Assembly: GCF_016862435.1 (NCBI RefSeq) | Contig: NZ_BOMY01000010.1 | Span: forward strand, 1 to 64,000 | DNA: 64,000 nucleotides | Direction: 5' to 3' | Source of the DNA: Paractinoplanes tereljensis | GTDB taxonomy: Bacteria; Actinomycetota; Actinomycetes; Mycobacteriales; Micromonosporaceae | Shown: piece by piece, positions 53,144 through 62,075 of the stretch | Numbering within the stretch: position 1 is the stretch's first letter | How the letters are laid out: every line of letters begins with the position of its first letter | Position numbers and translations under genes: made by a program | The notes under the pieces: generated by a model | Told to the model about the DNA's origin: nothing | Seen by the model: only the letters and a program-made list of their open reading frames with translations | The model's database searches: none

Positions 53144-53157
53144 GATTGTCGACAATC
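53144..53157. promoter_or_regulatory. Perfect palindrome, probable GntR operator
   Basis: GATTGTCGACAATC is a perfect 14-bp palindrome between gntR and the amidase gene, in the TTGT-N2-ACAA form typical of FCD-type GntR sites. It is 7 bases before the chosen amidase start. Confidence 0.7.
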
Positions 53158-53163
53158 GACGGT

Positions 53164-54507
53164 GTGGAAGCACACGAGGTCGTCGAGGAGACGCTCGCCC
53201 GGGTGAGCGCCAGTGAGGGTGTCTGGATAAGCACCTTCACCGCCGCTCAGCTGCACGAACGCGTGAACGAGATCGATCCCGCGCTGCCCCTGGCCGGGGT
53301 GACGTTCGCGGTGAAGGACAACATCGACGTCGCGGGACTGCCCACCACGGCCGCCTGCCCCGGCTTCGCCTACCGGCCGGAACGGAACGCCCCGGTCGTG
53401 CAGAGGCTGCTAGACGCCGGCGCGATCGTGGTCGGCAAGACCAATCTCGACCAGTTCGCCACCGGGCTGACCGGCGCCCGCTCCCCGTACGACAGTCCGG
53501 AGAGCGTCTTCGGCGGTGGGCTGATCTCCGGCGGATCGAGTTCCGGGTCGGCGGTCGCGGTCGCCAACAAGACCGTCGCGTTCTCGCTCGGCACCGACAC
53601 GGCCGGCTCCGGCCGGGTGCCGGCCGCCCTCAACGGGATCGTCGGGATCAAGCCGACCCGCGGCCTGCTCAGCACTCTCGGCGTCGTGCCGGCCTGCCGA
53701 TCGCTGGACTGCGTCTCGATCTTCGCGCCCGACCTCGACCTGGCCGGCCGGGTGCTGCGGGCGACACGTGGCCGGGTCGAGACGGATCCGTGGTCACGCG
53801 AGGGGAACCGGCCCCTGATCGCGGCACCGAAGGTCGCCGTACCGGAAAGCCTTGATTTTTTTGGAGATGCCGGGCAGGAGAAAGCGTTCGCGCGTTTCAC
53901 CGGCGACCTGACGGTCGACATCGGACCATTGCTGGAAGCCGGTGACCTGCTCTATCGCGGGCCGTGGGTGGCCGAACGGCTGGCCGACCTCGGCGAGTTC
54001 CTCGCCGACCGGCCCGACGCGTTCCTGCCGATCACCAAACAAATTCTGGAGACCGGGTACGGGTTCAGCGCCGCCGATGCCTTCCGCGCCCAGCACCGCC
54101 TTCAGGAGCTGAAACGCCAGGCCGACCGGATCTGGCAGCAGGCTGACGTGCTGGTCCTGCCGACGATCGGCACCACGTACACGCACGCCGAGATCGCCGA
54201 GGACCCGGTCGGCCGCAATCTCAACCTGGGCCGCTACACCCAGTTCGCGAACCTGCTGGACATGGCCGCGGTGACCGTGCCGAACGGGTTCACCGCCGAC
54301 GGCCGGCCCGCCTCGCTGACCCTGTTCGGCCCGGCCTTCAGCGACGAGACGCTGATGCTCTACGCCCGCTCGCTGCCGGTCGACGACAGCATGGCCGGGT
54401 CGCACTCGAGGACGGCACCGAGGTCACCGGCTTCCGCTGCGAGGGATACGCGGCGACCGGTGCCCAGGACATCACCGCCGGCGGCGGCTGGCGGAACTTC
54501 CGGTTGA
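53164..54507 (+). CDS. Amidase related to allophanate hydrolase, C terminus degraded
   Basis: An amidase-signature enzyme: the Ser-cisSer-Lys triad is seen in [11 protein letters not shown] (Lys), [13 protein letters not shown] (cis-Ser) and [12 protein letters not shown] (nucleophile). The sequence is closest to the AtzF / allophanate hydrolase branch (allophanate to CO2 and ammonia). The second domain of that family is missing. After LPVDDSMAG the frame runs into 35 residues of junk, while another frame carries the family's C-terminal end ([20 protein letters not shown], then [13 protein letters not shown]) to 54522. So there is an internal deletion plus a frameshift near 54390. GTG 53164 is the start; TTG 53146 is also possible but lies in the operator. 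Confidence 0.75.
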   Translation: MEAHEVVEETLARVSASEGVWISTFTAAQLHERVNEIDPALPLAGVTFAVKDNIDVAGLPTTAACPGFAYRPERNAPVVQRLLDAGAIVVGKTNLDQFATGLTGARSPYDSPESVFGGGLISGGSSSGSAVAVANKTVAFSLGTDTAGSGRVPAALNGIVGIKPTRGLLSTLGVVPACRSLDCVSIFAPDLDLAGRVLRATRGRVETDPWSREGNRPLIAAPKVAVPESLDFFGDAGQEKAFARFTGDLTVDIGPLLEAGDLLYRGPWVAERLADLGEFLADRPDAFLPITKQILETGYGFSAADAFRAQHRLQELKRQADRIWQQADVLVLPTIGTTYTHAEIAEDPVGRNLNLGRYTQFANLLDMAAVTVPNGFTADGRPASLTLFGPAFSDETLMLYARSLPVDDSMAGSHSRTAPRSPASAARDTRRPVPRTSPPAAAGGTSG

Positions 54508-54520
54508 AAGGAGCGAACTG

Positions 54521-55213
54521 ATGACCGCGATGATCGGGCCGGTCAAGGCCAACCCGTATCTCTGGCCCTACGACGGGTCGGTTCCCGTGAGCAGGACCGC
54601 GCTGATCTGCATCGACTGGCAGGTCGACTTCTGCGGCAAGGGCGGCTACGTCGACTCGATGGGTTACGACATCGAGCTCACCCGGGCCGGGCTGCCGGCC
54701 ACCGCCAAACTCCTGGCACACGTCCGGGAGCTGGGCATGCTTGTCATCCACACCCGCGAGGGGCATGACCAGGACCTGTCCGACCTGCCTCCCAACAAGC
54801 GCTGGCGATCGGCCCAGATCGGCGCCGAGATCGGTGCCGACGGCCCGTGCGGCCGGATCCTGGTGCGCGGCGAGCCGGGCTGGGAGATCGTGCCCGAGGT
54901 GGCCCCGGTGGCCGGCGAGGTCATCGTCGACAAGCCGGGCAAGGGCGCGTTCTACGCCACCAACCTCGACCTGGTGCTGCGCACGCACGGCATCACCCAC
55001 ATCATCCTCACCGGCATCACCACGGACGTGTGCGTGCACACCACCATGCGGGAGGCCAATGACCGCGGTTACGAGTGCCTGATCCTCAGCGACTGCACGG
55101 GGGCCACCGATCCGTCCAACCACACCGCCGCCCTGCACATGGTCACCATGCAGGGCGGCGTCTTCGGCTGCGTCGCCACCTCGGACGACGTGATCGCGGC
55201 AACGGAGGTCTGA
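54521..55213 (+). CDS. Isochorismatase-family cysteine hydrolase 1 (biuret hydrolase-like)
   Basis: A 230-residue amidohydrolase. The Asp-Lys-Cys triad is D32 (ICIDWQVDF), K138 ([13 protein letters not shown]) and C171 (TTDVCVHTT). The family includes biuret hydrolase and ureidoacrylate amidohydrolase, and the context with an allophanate-hydrolase-like amidase favours a ureide such as biuret. It is a paralogue of the next gene; both share the motif GKGAFYAT and [17 protein letters not shown] 54521 overlaps the remnant frame of the amidase (CTGATG). Confidence 0.82.
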   Translation: MTAMIGPVKANPYLWPYDGSVPVSRTALICIDWQVDFCGKGGYVDSMGYDIELTRAGLPATAKLLAHVRELGMLVIHTREGHDQDLSDLPPNKRWRSAQIGAEIGADGPCGRILVRGEPGWEIVPEVAPVAGEVIVDKPGKGAFYATNLDLVLRTHGITHIILTGITTDVCVHTTMREANDRGYECLILSDCTGATDPSNHTAALHMVTMQGGVFGCVATSDDVIAATEV

Positions 55214-55215
55214 CG

Positions 55216-55881
55216 ATGCCCACTGTGGACGCCCAACCCGGGCCTTTCTCGTTCGACAAGGACAGCACCGCGCTGGTCGTGATCGACATGCAGCGGGACT
55301 TCCTGCTCCCCGGCGGCTTCGGCGAGAGCCTCGGCAACGATGTGTCCCAATTGCGCAGAACGATCGAGCCGCTCGCGGCCTTGCTCAAAGGCTGGCGCGA
55401 GGCCGGCCTGCCCGTTATCCACACCCGCGAGGGCCACAAACCCGATTTGTCCGACTGTCCCCCGGCGAAGCTCAGCCGCGGCGCACCCAGCATGCGCATC
55501 GGCGACCCGGGCGCGTTCGGCCGCATCCTGATCCAGGGCGAGTACGGCCACGACATCGTCGACGAGCTCCAGCCGGTCGACGGTGAGGTCGTCATCGACA
55601 AGCCGGGCAAGGGTGCGTTCTACGCGACCGAGCTGAGCGACGTCTTGGACAAGCTCGGCACCAAGAGCCTGATCGTCACCGGCGTGACGACCGAGGTCTG
55701 CGTCCACACCACCGTCCGGGAAGCCAACGACCGCGGCTACGAGTGCCTGGTCCTGGCCGACTGCGTCGGCTCCTACTTCCCCGAGTTCCAGCAGGTCGGC
55801 CTCAAGATGATCGCCGCCCAGGGCGGCATCTTCGGCTGGGTCGCCGAATCCCCCTCAGTGATCGCTGCCATTCAGGAGTAG
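55216..55881 (+). CDS. Isochorismatase-family cysteine hydrolase 2
   Basis: A 221-residue paralogue of the upstream hydrolase. The triad is D24 (VVIDMQRDF), K129 ([13 protein letters not shown]) and C162 (TTEVCVHTT). It differs in the N-terminal region and in the loop around the substrate pocket ([13 protein letters not shown] versus [13 protein letters not shown]), so it may take a different amide. It starts 2 bases after the stop of copy 1 and ends 2 bases before the permease gene. Confidence 0.82.
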   Translation: MPTVDAQPGPFSFDKDSTALVVIDMQRDFLLPGGFGESLGNDVSQLRRTIEPLAALLKGWREAGLPVIHTREGHKPDLSDCPPAKLSRGAPSMRIGDPGAFGRILIQGEYGHDIVDELQPVDGEVVIDKPGKGAFYATELSDVLDKLGTKSLIVTGVTTEVCVHTTVREANDRGYECLVLADCVGSYFPEFQQVGLKMIAAQGGIFGWVAESPSVIAAIQE

Positions 55882-55883
55882 AG

Positions 55884-57506
55884 ATGAGCACAATAACCAC
55901 GGCCAAGCTGCCGTATTGGGTTCGCGGAGACACCAACGCCTTCTTCGGCTTCGGCGTCAACGTTCTGGTCAACGTCCTCACCCTCACCGGACTCTGCATC
56001 GGCGTCATCAAGATGCCGGCCGGCGACGTCTTCGGCGTCATCCTCCCGGCCCTCGGCATCGCCCTGGTGGCCGGCAACGTCTACTACACCTACCTGGCGC
56101 GGCGGCTGGCCGCGAAGGAGAACCGCACGGACGTCACGGCCATGCCGTACGGCCCGAGCGTCCCGCACATGTTCATCGTGATCTTCGTGATCATGCTGCC
56201 GATCTACCTGACCACCAAGAACCCGATCCAGGCCTGGACCGCAGGCATCGCCTGGGCGTTCATCATCGGTGTGATCGTGCTGATCGGCGCGTTCGTCGGG
56301 CCGTACATCCGTAAGTACGCCCCGAAGGCCGCGATGCTCGGCACCCTGGCCGGCATCTCAATCACGTTCATCTCGATGAACCCGGCCGGCAACATGTGGA
56401 AGGCCGCCTGGATCGCCCTGCCGGTCTTCGGCCTGCTGCTGATCGGCCTGCTCACCGACATCAAACTGCCGTTCAACTTCCCGATCGGCCTGGCCGCGCT
56501 CCTGGTCGGCACCGCGATCGGCTGGATCGGCGGCGCGATGAGCGTGCCCGACGTGACAAGCGCCGCCAAGGACATCGCGTTCGCGTTCCCGCACCTCAAG
56601 TTCGACCTGCTGATCGACGGCCTCAAGGACATGGCCCCGCTGCTGGCCACCGCGATCCCGCTCGGCGTCTACAACTTCACCGAGGCGATGACCAACGTGG
56701 AGAGCGCCGCCACCGCCGGCGACCGCTACAACCTGCGCAGCGTGCTGCTGGCCGACGGCGCCGGCGCGATCATCGGCTCCTGCCTCGGCTCGCCGTTCCC
56801 GCCCGCCGTCTACGTCGGCCACCCCGGCTGGAAGGCGGCCGGCGGCCGCACCGGTTACTCGATGGCGACCGGCGTGGTCATCGCCCTGCTCTGCTTCTTC
56901 GGCCTGTTCGGCCTGCTCGGCGCGATCTTCCCCACCCCGGCGATCGTCCCCATCCTGCTCTACATCGGCCTGCTGATCGGCGCGCAGGCGTTCCAGGCCA
57001 CCCCCCGGGCGCACGCGGCGGCCGTGGTGGCGGCGCTGGTGCCGAACATCGCCCAGTGGGTCACCGGAATGATGGACAACGCCCTGTCCGCGGCGGGCAC
57101 CACCGCCGCGCAGGTCGGCACGGAGGCCCTGGCCGGTGCCGGAGTCGTCTACGACGGCCTGAAAACGCTCGGCGAGGGCGCCATCCTGGCCGGTCTGGTG
57201 CTGGGCGCGATCGTCGCGTTCATCATCGACAAGCGGTTCTGGCACGCCGCGATCTTCGCGGGCTCGGGCGCGGTGCTCACCTTCGTCGGCCTGATCCACG
57301 CCGCGAAGGTGCAGTTCAACGCGAACGGGCAGGTGACACTGGGCTACCTGTTCCTGGGCCTGGTGTGCGTACTCTTCGCGCTCACCAAGCCGGCCCCGCG
57401 CGAACCCGACGCCGAGGAACTGAAGCTCCTCGAGTCGGAGGAAGTGCAGGGCAACACGTTCACCGAGGCTCCCGAGGGCGGCGTTCCGGTGCCGGCCAAG
57501 GCCTGA
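55884..57506 (+). CDS. NCS2/AzgA-like purine or ureide permease
   Basis: A 540-residue integral membrane protein with about 13 helices. It opens YWVRGDTNAFFGFGVNVLVN, and AMPYGPSVPHMF and VYNFTEAMTNVESAATAGDRYN resemble the NCS2/AzgA nucleobase and xanthine-uracil permease families. The substrate is presumably the compound that the two hydrolases act on. CAGGAG overlaps the upstream stop, which ensures coupling. The C terminus is acidic and cytoplasmic. Confidence 0.85.
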   Translation: MSTITTAKLPYWVRGDTNAFFGFGVNVLVNVLTLTGLCIGVIKMPAGDVFGVILPALGIALVAGNVYYTYLARRLAAKENRTDVTAMPYGPSVPHMFIVIFVIMLPIYLTTKNPIQAWTAGIAWAFIIGVIVLIGAFVGPYIRKYAPKAAMLGTLAGISITFISMNPAGNMWKAAWIALPVFGLLLIGLLTDIKLPFNFPIGLAALLVGTAIGWIGGAMSVPDVTSAAKDIAFAFPHLKFDLLIDGLKDMAPLLATAIPLGVYNFTEAMTNVESAATAGDRYNLRSVLLADGAGAIIGSCLGSPFPPAVYVGHPGWKAAGGRTGYSMATGVVIALLCFFGLFGLLGAIFPTPAIVPILLYIGLLIGAQAFQATPRAHAAAVVAALVPNIAQWVTGMMDNALSAAGTTAAQVGTEALAGAGVVYDGLKTLGEGAILAGLVLGAIVAFIIDKRFWHAAIFAGSGAVLTFVGLIHAAKVQFNANGQVTLGYLFLGLVCVLFALTKPAPREPDAEELKLLESEEVQGNTFTEAPEGGVPVPAKA

Positions 57507-57517
57507 CATCTTTCCGC

Positions 57518-57544
57518 GGCGGCCCGGCCCATGGCCGGGCCGCC
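57518..57544 (+). terminator. Strong hairpin between permease and atzH-like gene
   Basis: A perfect 12-bp stem (GGCGGCCCGGCC / GGCCGGGCCGCC) with a CAT loop. It is 11 bases after the permease stop and 20 before the atzH-like start, so it may end most transcripts and lower expression of the last gene. Confidence 0.65.
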
Positions 57545-57564
57545 CCCGACCGAAGGGAACGAAC

Positions 57565-57936
57565 GTGGAGATCGACCGGCCGGACGTCATCGCCGAGGTC
57601 GGCGCCGCCTTCGAGGCCTACGAACGCGCGCTGGTGGCCAACGACGTCGAAGCCATCCTCGGCTTCTTCGCCCCCCGCGCGCTCCGCTACGGCATCGCCG
57701 ACCAGCAGGCCGGAATCGAAGAACAGGCCGAGTGGCGACTCGCCCAGGGCGGTCTGCCGCCGGGCCGTCGTCTCAAGGACACCGACATCCAGGCGTACGG
57801 CGTAAGCACCGCGATAGTCACGACGCTGTTCGGTTACCCGGGCAGCGACGTGCTCGGCCGCCAGTCCCAGACCTGGGTGCGCCTGCCCGAGGGCTGGCGA
57901 ATCGTGCACGCGCACGTCTCCGAACCGTCCGCATGA
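57565..57936 (+). CDS. AtzH/HpxZ-like (DUF3225) protein
   Basis: A 123-residue NTF2-like protein of the DUF3225 group: EVGAAFEAYERALVANDVEA, then FFAPRALRYGIADQQAG and FGYPGSDVLGRQSQTWVRLP, ending in HAHVS. Relatives (AtzH, HpxZ) act in 1-carboxybiuret or oxalurate breakdown (family knowledge), which fits the neighbouring amidase and hydrolases. GTG 57565 follows GAAGGGA. Confidence 0.85.
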   Translation: MEIDRPDVIAEVGAAFEAYERALVANDVEAILGFFAPRALRYGIADQQAGIEEQAEWRLAQGGLPPGRRLKDTDIQAYGVSTAIVTTLFGYPGSDVLGRQSQTWVRLPEGWRIVHAHVSEPSA

Positions 57937-57964
57937 TCCGGGTCTACCAGGGCATACCTCGTGC

Positions 57965-58840
57965 ATGACTGATCCGCGCAGCAGATATCCCGGCCCGGCC
58001 CTCGACGGCGGCGACCAGCAGCCGCCCGGCTTGACCAGCGCCATGCCGGACCGGCCCGACCACGGCGAGGAGAGCTACCGCGGCAGCGGCCGGCTGACCG
58101 GCCGGGTGGCGCTGATCACCGGCGGCGACTCCGGGATCGGCCGGGCGGTGGCCATCGCGTACGCCCGGGAAGGCGCCGACGTGCTCATCTCCCACCTGGC
58201 CGAGGAGGAGGCCGACGCGCGGGACACCGCGGCGTACGTGGAGAAGGCCGGCCGCAAGGCGGTGACCGTGGCCGGCGACATCCGCGACGAACAACACTGC
58301 GCCGACCTGATCGAGCGGGCCGTCCGCGACCTGGGCCGGCTGGACATCCTGGTGAACAACGCGGCCTATCAGATGCAGCAGCCCGGCGGGATCGCCGACA
58401 TCACCACCGAGCAGTTCGACCGGGTGCTGAAGACCAACCTGTACGCGATGTTCTGGCTGTGCCGGGCCGCGCTGCCGCACCTGCGACCCGGGTCGGCGAT
58501 CATCAACACCGCGTCGATCCAGGCCTACCAGTCGTCGTTCGCGCTCCTCGATTACGCCACCACCAAGGGCGGCATCGTGTCCTTCACCAAGGCGCTCGCC
58601 GAGGAACTGGCCGGCAAGGGCGTGCGGGTCAACGCGGTGGCACCCGGGCCGATCTGGACGCCGCTGATCCCGTCGACAATGACCGACGAGAAGGTCGAGA
58701 AGTTCGGCGCCGACACCCCGCTCGGCCGGGCCGGACAGCCCGCCGAGCTGGCGCCGGCGTACGTCTACTTCGCGAGCGACGACTCCAGTTACACCACCGG
58801 CGAGGTGCTCGGCATCACCGGCGGCAAGCCGGTCAGTTGA
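57965..58840 (+). CDS. Short-chain dehydrogenase/reductase (general stress type)
   Basis: A 291-residue SDR. The cofactor motif is TGGDSGIGRA, the catalytic Ser lies in INTASIQAYQ, and Y-x-x-x-K is YATTKGGIVSFTKAL. The first 40 residues (PGPALDGGDQQPPGLTSAM) are the extension found in the YhdF/YgfF stress-SDR group. It is likely NAD(P)-dependent; the substrate is unknown. It ends convergent with, and overlapping, the next gene by 8 bases. Confidence 0.85.
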   Translation: MTDPRSRYPGPALDGGDQQPPGLTSAMPDRPDHGEESYRGSGRLTGRVALITGGDSGIGRAVAIAYAREGADVLISHLAEEEADARDTAAYVEKAGRKAVTVAGDIRDEQHCADLIERAVRDLGRLDILVNNAAYQMQQPGGIADITTEQFDRVLKTNLYAMFWLCRAALPHLRPGSAIINTASIQAYQSSFALLDYATTKGGIVSFTKALAEELAGKGVRVNAVAPGPIWTPLIPSTMTDEKVEKFGADTPLGRAGQPAELAPAYVYFASDDSSYTTGEVLGITGGKPVS

Positions 58841-59411
58841 CCTGACCGCTCACCCAGTGGAAGGCGTCCATCACCCACTGGGTCTGCTGCAGGTCGGCGA
58901 CGCCGACGCCGGCCAGGAACAGCGCGGTGATCAGGTGGGAGCCGCGGGCCGTGCGGCGCTGGCGGCCGAACGAGCGCTCCAGCACGTAATAGCCGACGAC
59001 GCGGGCCAGGCAGAAGACGCCGACCGCGACGGCCAGGGTGACCGCGAACACGATCAGCGGGGTGCCCAGCACGCCGCCACCGGACGACAGCGACCACACG
59101 CCCCAGCAGACGAACGCGAACAGCACCGCCGCGGTGGTCCACTCGCTGCCGCGGCGCAGTTCGCTCCAGCGCCAGGTCATCCCCCGGTGCGGCGGGGCGT
59201 CGGCGCCCGGCCAGCCGATGCCGGTCGGCTCGTGCTCCGCGTACCGCTGCGTGTGGTGGATCTGCGGGTTTACCTGCGCGCGACCGCGACTGAACGGCGC
59301 CGCGTCAGGATCGGGCGGTGTCACCGGCCCCGGCGCCGTGGGCTGGTCGGCCCACGGATCCTGCGGCGGCATGTCGAGCGTCCGCTCAGACCACTGCGGT
59401 TGCTCCGGCAT
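58833..59411 (-). CDS. Hypothetical membrane protein
   Basis: A 192-residue protein. The N-terminal 80 residues are Pro-rich and disordered; three hydrophobic segments follow (AAVLFAFVCWGVWSL, LIVFAVTLAVAVGVFCLAR, HLITALFLAGVGVADL). ATG 59411 was chosen because GGGGGA lies 4 bases upstream; an earlier GTG (59441) is possible. No family is recognised. It overlaps the 3' end of the SDR gene. Confidence 0.65.
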   Translation of the reverse strand: MPEQPQWSERTLDMPPQDPWADQPTAPGPVTPPDPDAAPFSRGRAQVNPQIHHTQRYAEHEPTGIGWPGADAPPHRGMTWRWSELRRGSEWTTAAVLFAFVCWGVWSLSSGGGVLGTPLIVFAVTLAVAVGVFCLARVVGYYVLERSFGRQRRTARGSHLITALFLAGVGVADLQQTQWVMDAFHWVSGQVN

Positions 59412-59496
59412 CAGTTCCCCCATTCGATCGGCCCCCACCAACGAGAGTAGCGAGCCAACAAATCATTGGCCGCAGAGCGCTCCGTCCGTTACACAG

Positions 59497-60726
59497 ATGC
59501 ACATGGACGATTCCGTGCGCCTGCGTCAGGCCACCGCCGATGACCATGCCGCGATCCTCGACATCGAGGGCTACGTCTTTCACCACGACTTCGACGACGA
59601 TGCCCGCGAGTTCGACCGCCGCCTCTTCGAGCCCGAGCGATCCCTGGTCGCCGACGACAACGGCTCGGTTGTCGGCCACACCACCGCGCTGACCCGAGAC
59701 CTCACCGTACCGGGCGCGGTCATTCCGGCCGCTCACGTCACCGGCGTCGGCGTGCTGCCCACCCACCGCCGTCGTGGCCTGCTCACCGCGATGATGCATC
59801 GCCAGTTGGCCGAGCTCGCCGAGGCCGGCCGCGAACCGGTCGCGGTGCTCTGGGCCAGCGAAACCACGATCTACCCGCGCTTCGGTTACGGTCCGGCGGC
59901 GGCGCGCCTCGAACTGAACGCGATGACCCGTGAGGTGCACATCACCCCCGCCGCGCCGTCGGCCGACGGCCGGCTGCGGCTCATCGAGCCCACCGAGGCG
60001 GCCGAAGATCTCAAGATGCTGTACGAGAGGGTGCGCCCCGCCCGAGTCGGGTGGTCGAGCCGTCCCGGCGCCTGGTGGGACCGCCGCCTGCGGGACCCGT
60101 CGGCCTGGCGCGACGGAGCCACCACCCGCAAGGGCGTGCTCTTCGAAGGCCCGAACGGCCCCGAGGGCTACGCGATGTGGCGGGTCAAGGACGGCTGGGA
60201 CGACTACGGCCCGAACGGCCAGGTGCGGGTCACCGAGATCGTCGCCGACGATCCCGGGGTCTATGCGGAGCTCTGGCGTTTCCTGTTCGGCATCGACCTG
60301 ACCCGCAGCACCAGCTACGACTTCGCCGCGCTCGACGAGCCGCTTCAATACCTGGTCGACGAGCCGCGCCGGCTCGGGCGTGGCTTCAGCGACGCGCTGT
60401 GGATCCGCCTGATCGACCTGCCGGCCGCTCTCGAGGCCCGCCGCTACCTGGGCCCGGTCGACGTGGTGCTCGCCGTCACCGACCCGCTGATCAGCGCGAA
60501 CAGCGGCCGCTGGCGCCTGACCGCCGGCCCCGACAAGACCACCTGCGTGCGCACCACCGACCCGGCCGACGTGGCCTGCTCGATCACCGAGCTGGGCGCG
60601 GTCTACCTGGGCGGCACCACGCTGAGCGCGTTGCACGCGGCCGGCCGCGTGCAGCGCCTGACCGACAACTTCCCGGCCACCGCGTTCGGCTGGGACCGGC
60701 TGCCGAATGCCATCGAGGTGTTCTGA
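59497..60726 (+). CDS. GNAT acetyltransferase, Eis-like
   Basis: A 409-residue protein with the Eis layout: an N-terminal GNAT domain with the acetyl-CoA motif VTGVGVLPTHRRRGLLTAMM, a second GNAT-like domain, and an SCP2-like C-terminal domain (ADVACSITELGAVYLGGTTL). Eis proteins acetylate amines including aminoglycosides and proteins, mainly as hexamers (family knowledge). The natural substrate is unknown. The start could be ATG 59497 or ATG 59503. It is unrelated to the neighbouring genes. Confidence 0.85.
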   Translation: MHMDDSVRLRQATADDHAAILDIEGYVFHHDFDDDAREFDRRLFEPERSLVADDNGSVVGHTTALTRDLTVPGAVIPAAHVTGVGVLPTHRRRGLLTAMMHRQLAELAEAGREPVAVLWASETTIYPRFGYGPAAARLELNAMTREVHITPAAPSADGRLRLIEPTEAAEDLKMLYERVRPARVGWSSRPGAWWDRRLRDPSAWRDGATTRKGVLFEGPNGPEGYAMWRVKDGWDDYGPNGQVRVTEIVADDPGVYAELWRFLFGIDLTRSTSYDFAALDEPLQYLVDEPRRLGRGFSDALWIRLIDLPAALEARRYLGPVDVVLAVTDPLISANSGRWRLTAGPDKTTCVRTTDPADVACSITELGAVYLGGTTLSALHAAGRVQRLTDNFPATAFGWDRLPNAIEVF

Positions 60727-60755
60727 GTGACCTTCGCGGCGGTACCGTCGGCGAC

Positions 60756-61373
60756 ATGGCCGAGCCCGAACGCCGACGCCGCCGCGTGCGTCCCCCCTCG
60801 TCGTCCAGCGCGGCTGCGGCCGCGCCACCCACGGACGACGAGGCCGCCGTCCCGGCCGCGGGGAGCGCAACTACCAGCCCGGTAGCCGACCCCGACCCAG
60901 CAGCCGCCCCTGAGGCGGCAGGCACCCCCGCAATGGCCGGCACCCCCGGGCCGGTGGCCGCCCCCGAGGCGCAGCCGGAAACGGTGGAACAACGACGCCC
61001 GGACCATGTCGAACGGCCCCGGCCGGAAACCGGCGATCGACCTCGGCCGGAAAATGCCGATCGGCCTCGCCCGGAGAACGGCGAGCGGCCTCGGCCGGAG
61101 AACGGCGAGCGGTCTCGCCCGGCCTTTCCCCGCCGGCCTGCGGGCGCGCCGCAGCCGGGCGGGGCGCCGGGCCCGGCCGGCGATGAGCGCGAGTCCGAGC
61201 GCGGCCTGCGCGGGCTTGTCGGTTCGGGTTCGTCGCAGGTCAGCGTGGGTGCGGCGCTACGCGCCCGGGACGCGGCCCGCCCGAGCGAGACCCATCTGGC
61301 CGACGCCGACCGCAACCTGGTGATCGTCCGCCGCAACTGGGTCCCGCGCGAAGAGCTGCCCCGCAACCGCTGA
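60756..61373 (+). CDS. Proline/arginine-rich low-complexity protein
   Basis: A 205-residue protein. Residues about 20-60 are Ala/Pro-rich, and 75-115 repeat RPRPENGE-like units (ERPRPETGDRPRPENADRPR). The C-terminal 60 residues are ordered and more conserved-looking (VSVGAALRARDAARPSETHL, then NLVIVRRNWVPREELP). It is probably cytosolic. It lies 29 bases after the Eis-like gene. No function can be assigned. Confidence 0.6.
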   Translation: MAEPERRRRRVRPPSSSSAAAAAPPTDDEAAVPAAGSATTSPVADPDPAAAPEAAGTPAMAGTPGPVAAPEAQPETVEQRRPDHVERPRPETGDRPRPENADRPRPENGERPRPENGERSRPAFPRRPAGAPQPGGAPGPAGDERESERGLRGLVGSGSSQVSVGAALRARDAARPSETHLADADRNLVIVRRNWVPREELPRNR

Positions 61374-61510
61374 GATTTCGCCCGTCAGGGGAAAAATCGG
61401 ATGTGGGGGCGGGCCACCGCGCGCCGCGAGCAACGCGCGCGGCGCAACTGGCGCGGGCGAGGCGGGCGCCAGCCCGCGAGCCTGGATCGCCACCGGGTAC
61501 GGGCCGGTAG

Positions 61511-61537
61511 CCGGGTGGTGGGCTTGCCACCCACCCG
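61511..61537. terminator. Hairpin between convergent genes
   Basis: CCGGGTGGTGGG pairs with CCACCCACCCGG allowing one mismatch, with a short loop. It lies between the proline-rich gene (plus) and rpiB (minus) and could serve both. Confidence 0.5.
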
Positions 61538-61592
61538 GCCGGCCGTGCGCCACGGGACTTTTCCTAGGGCGTACTTTTCTGGTGGTTTTGCT

Positions 61593-62063
61593 CTAAGAAG
61601 GTAGGTCGGGGAGCTTTCGCGTGCTTTCCCACTCGGTGAGTTGGGCGATGCGGCGGGCGTGGCGCGGGTTGCCGGAGAACGGCGTGGCCAGGAACGTCTC
61701 GACGAAGGACGTGGCGTCGTCGAGGGTGTGTTCGCGGGCGCCGATGCTGATCACGTTGGCGTCGTTGTGCTGGCGGGCCAACTGCGCGATCTCGGTGCGC
61801 CAGACCAGGGCCGCGCGGACGCCCTCGACCTTGTTGGCGGCGATCTGCTCGCCGTTGCCGGAACCGCCGATGACGATGCCGAGCGAACCCTCGTCGGCGA
61901 CCACCTTCGCCCCGGTGTGCAGGCAGAAGGCCGGGTAATCGTCCTCCGGGTCGTAGACGTGCGGTCCCACGTCGACGACGTCGTGCCCCTGCTTGATCAG
62001 GTGGTTGACGAGGTGCATCTTCAGTTCGTAACCGGCATGGTCCGAACCCAGGTAGACACGCAT
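61593..62063 (-). CDS. rpiB: Ribose-5-phosphate isomerase B
   Basis: A 156-residue enzyme interconverting ribose 5-phosphate and ribulose 5-phosphate. Signatures are MRVYLGSDHAGYELK, VGPHVYDPEDDYPAF and GSGNGEQIAANKVEGVRAAL, followed by REHTLDDA. The position after GSGNG is Glu, as in actinobacterial RpiB proteins, which lack the catalytic Cys of the E. coli enzyme. It is 12 bases after the esterase gene on the same strand. Confidence 0.93.
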   Translation of the reverse strand: MRVYLGSDHAGYELKMHLVNHLIKQGHDVVDVGPHVYDPEDDYPAFCLHTGAKVVADEGSLGIVIGGSGNGEQIAANKVEGVRAALVWRTEIAQLARQHNDANVISIGAREHTLDDATSFVETFLATPFSGNPRHARRIAQLTEWESTRKLPDLPS

Positions 62064-62075
62064 GTCGGAAGTCTC

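Noticed and set aside
53146..53163. TTG start for the amidase
   Set aside because: It lies inside the perfect palindrome and its AGGA is too close to the start. GTG 53164 begins the family-like sequence.
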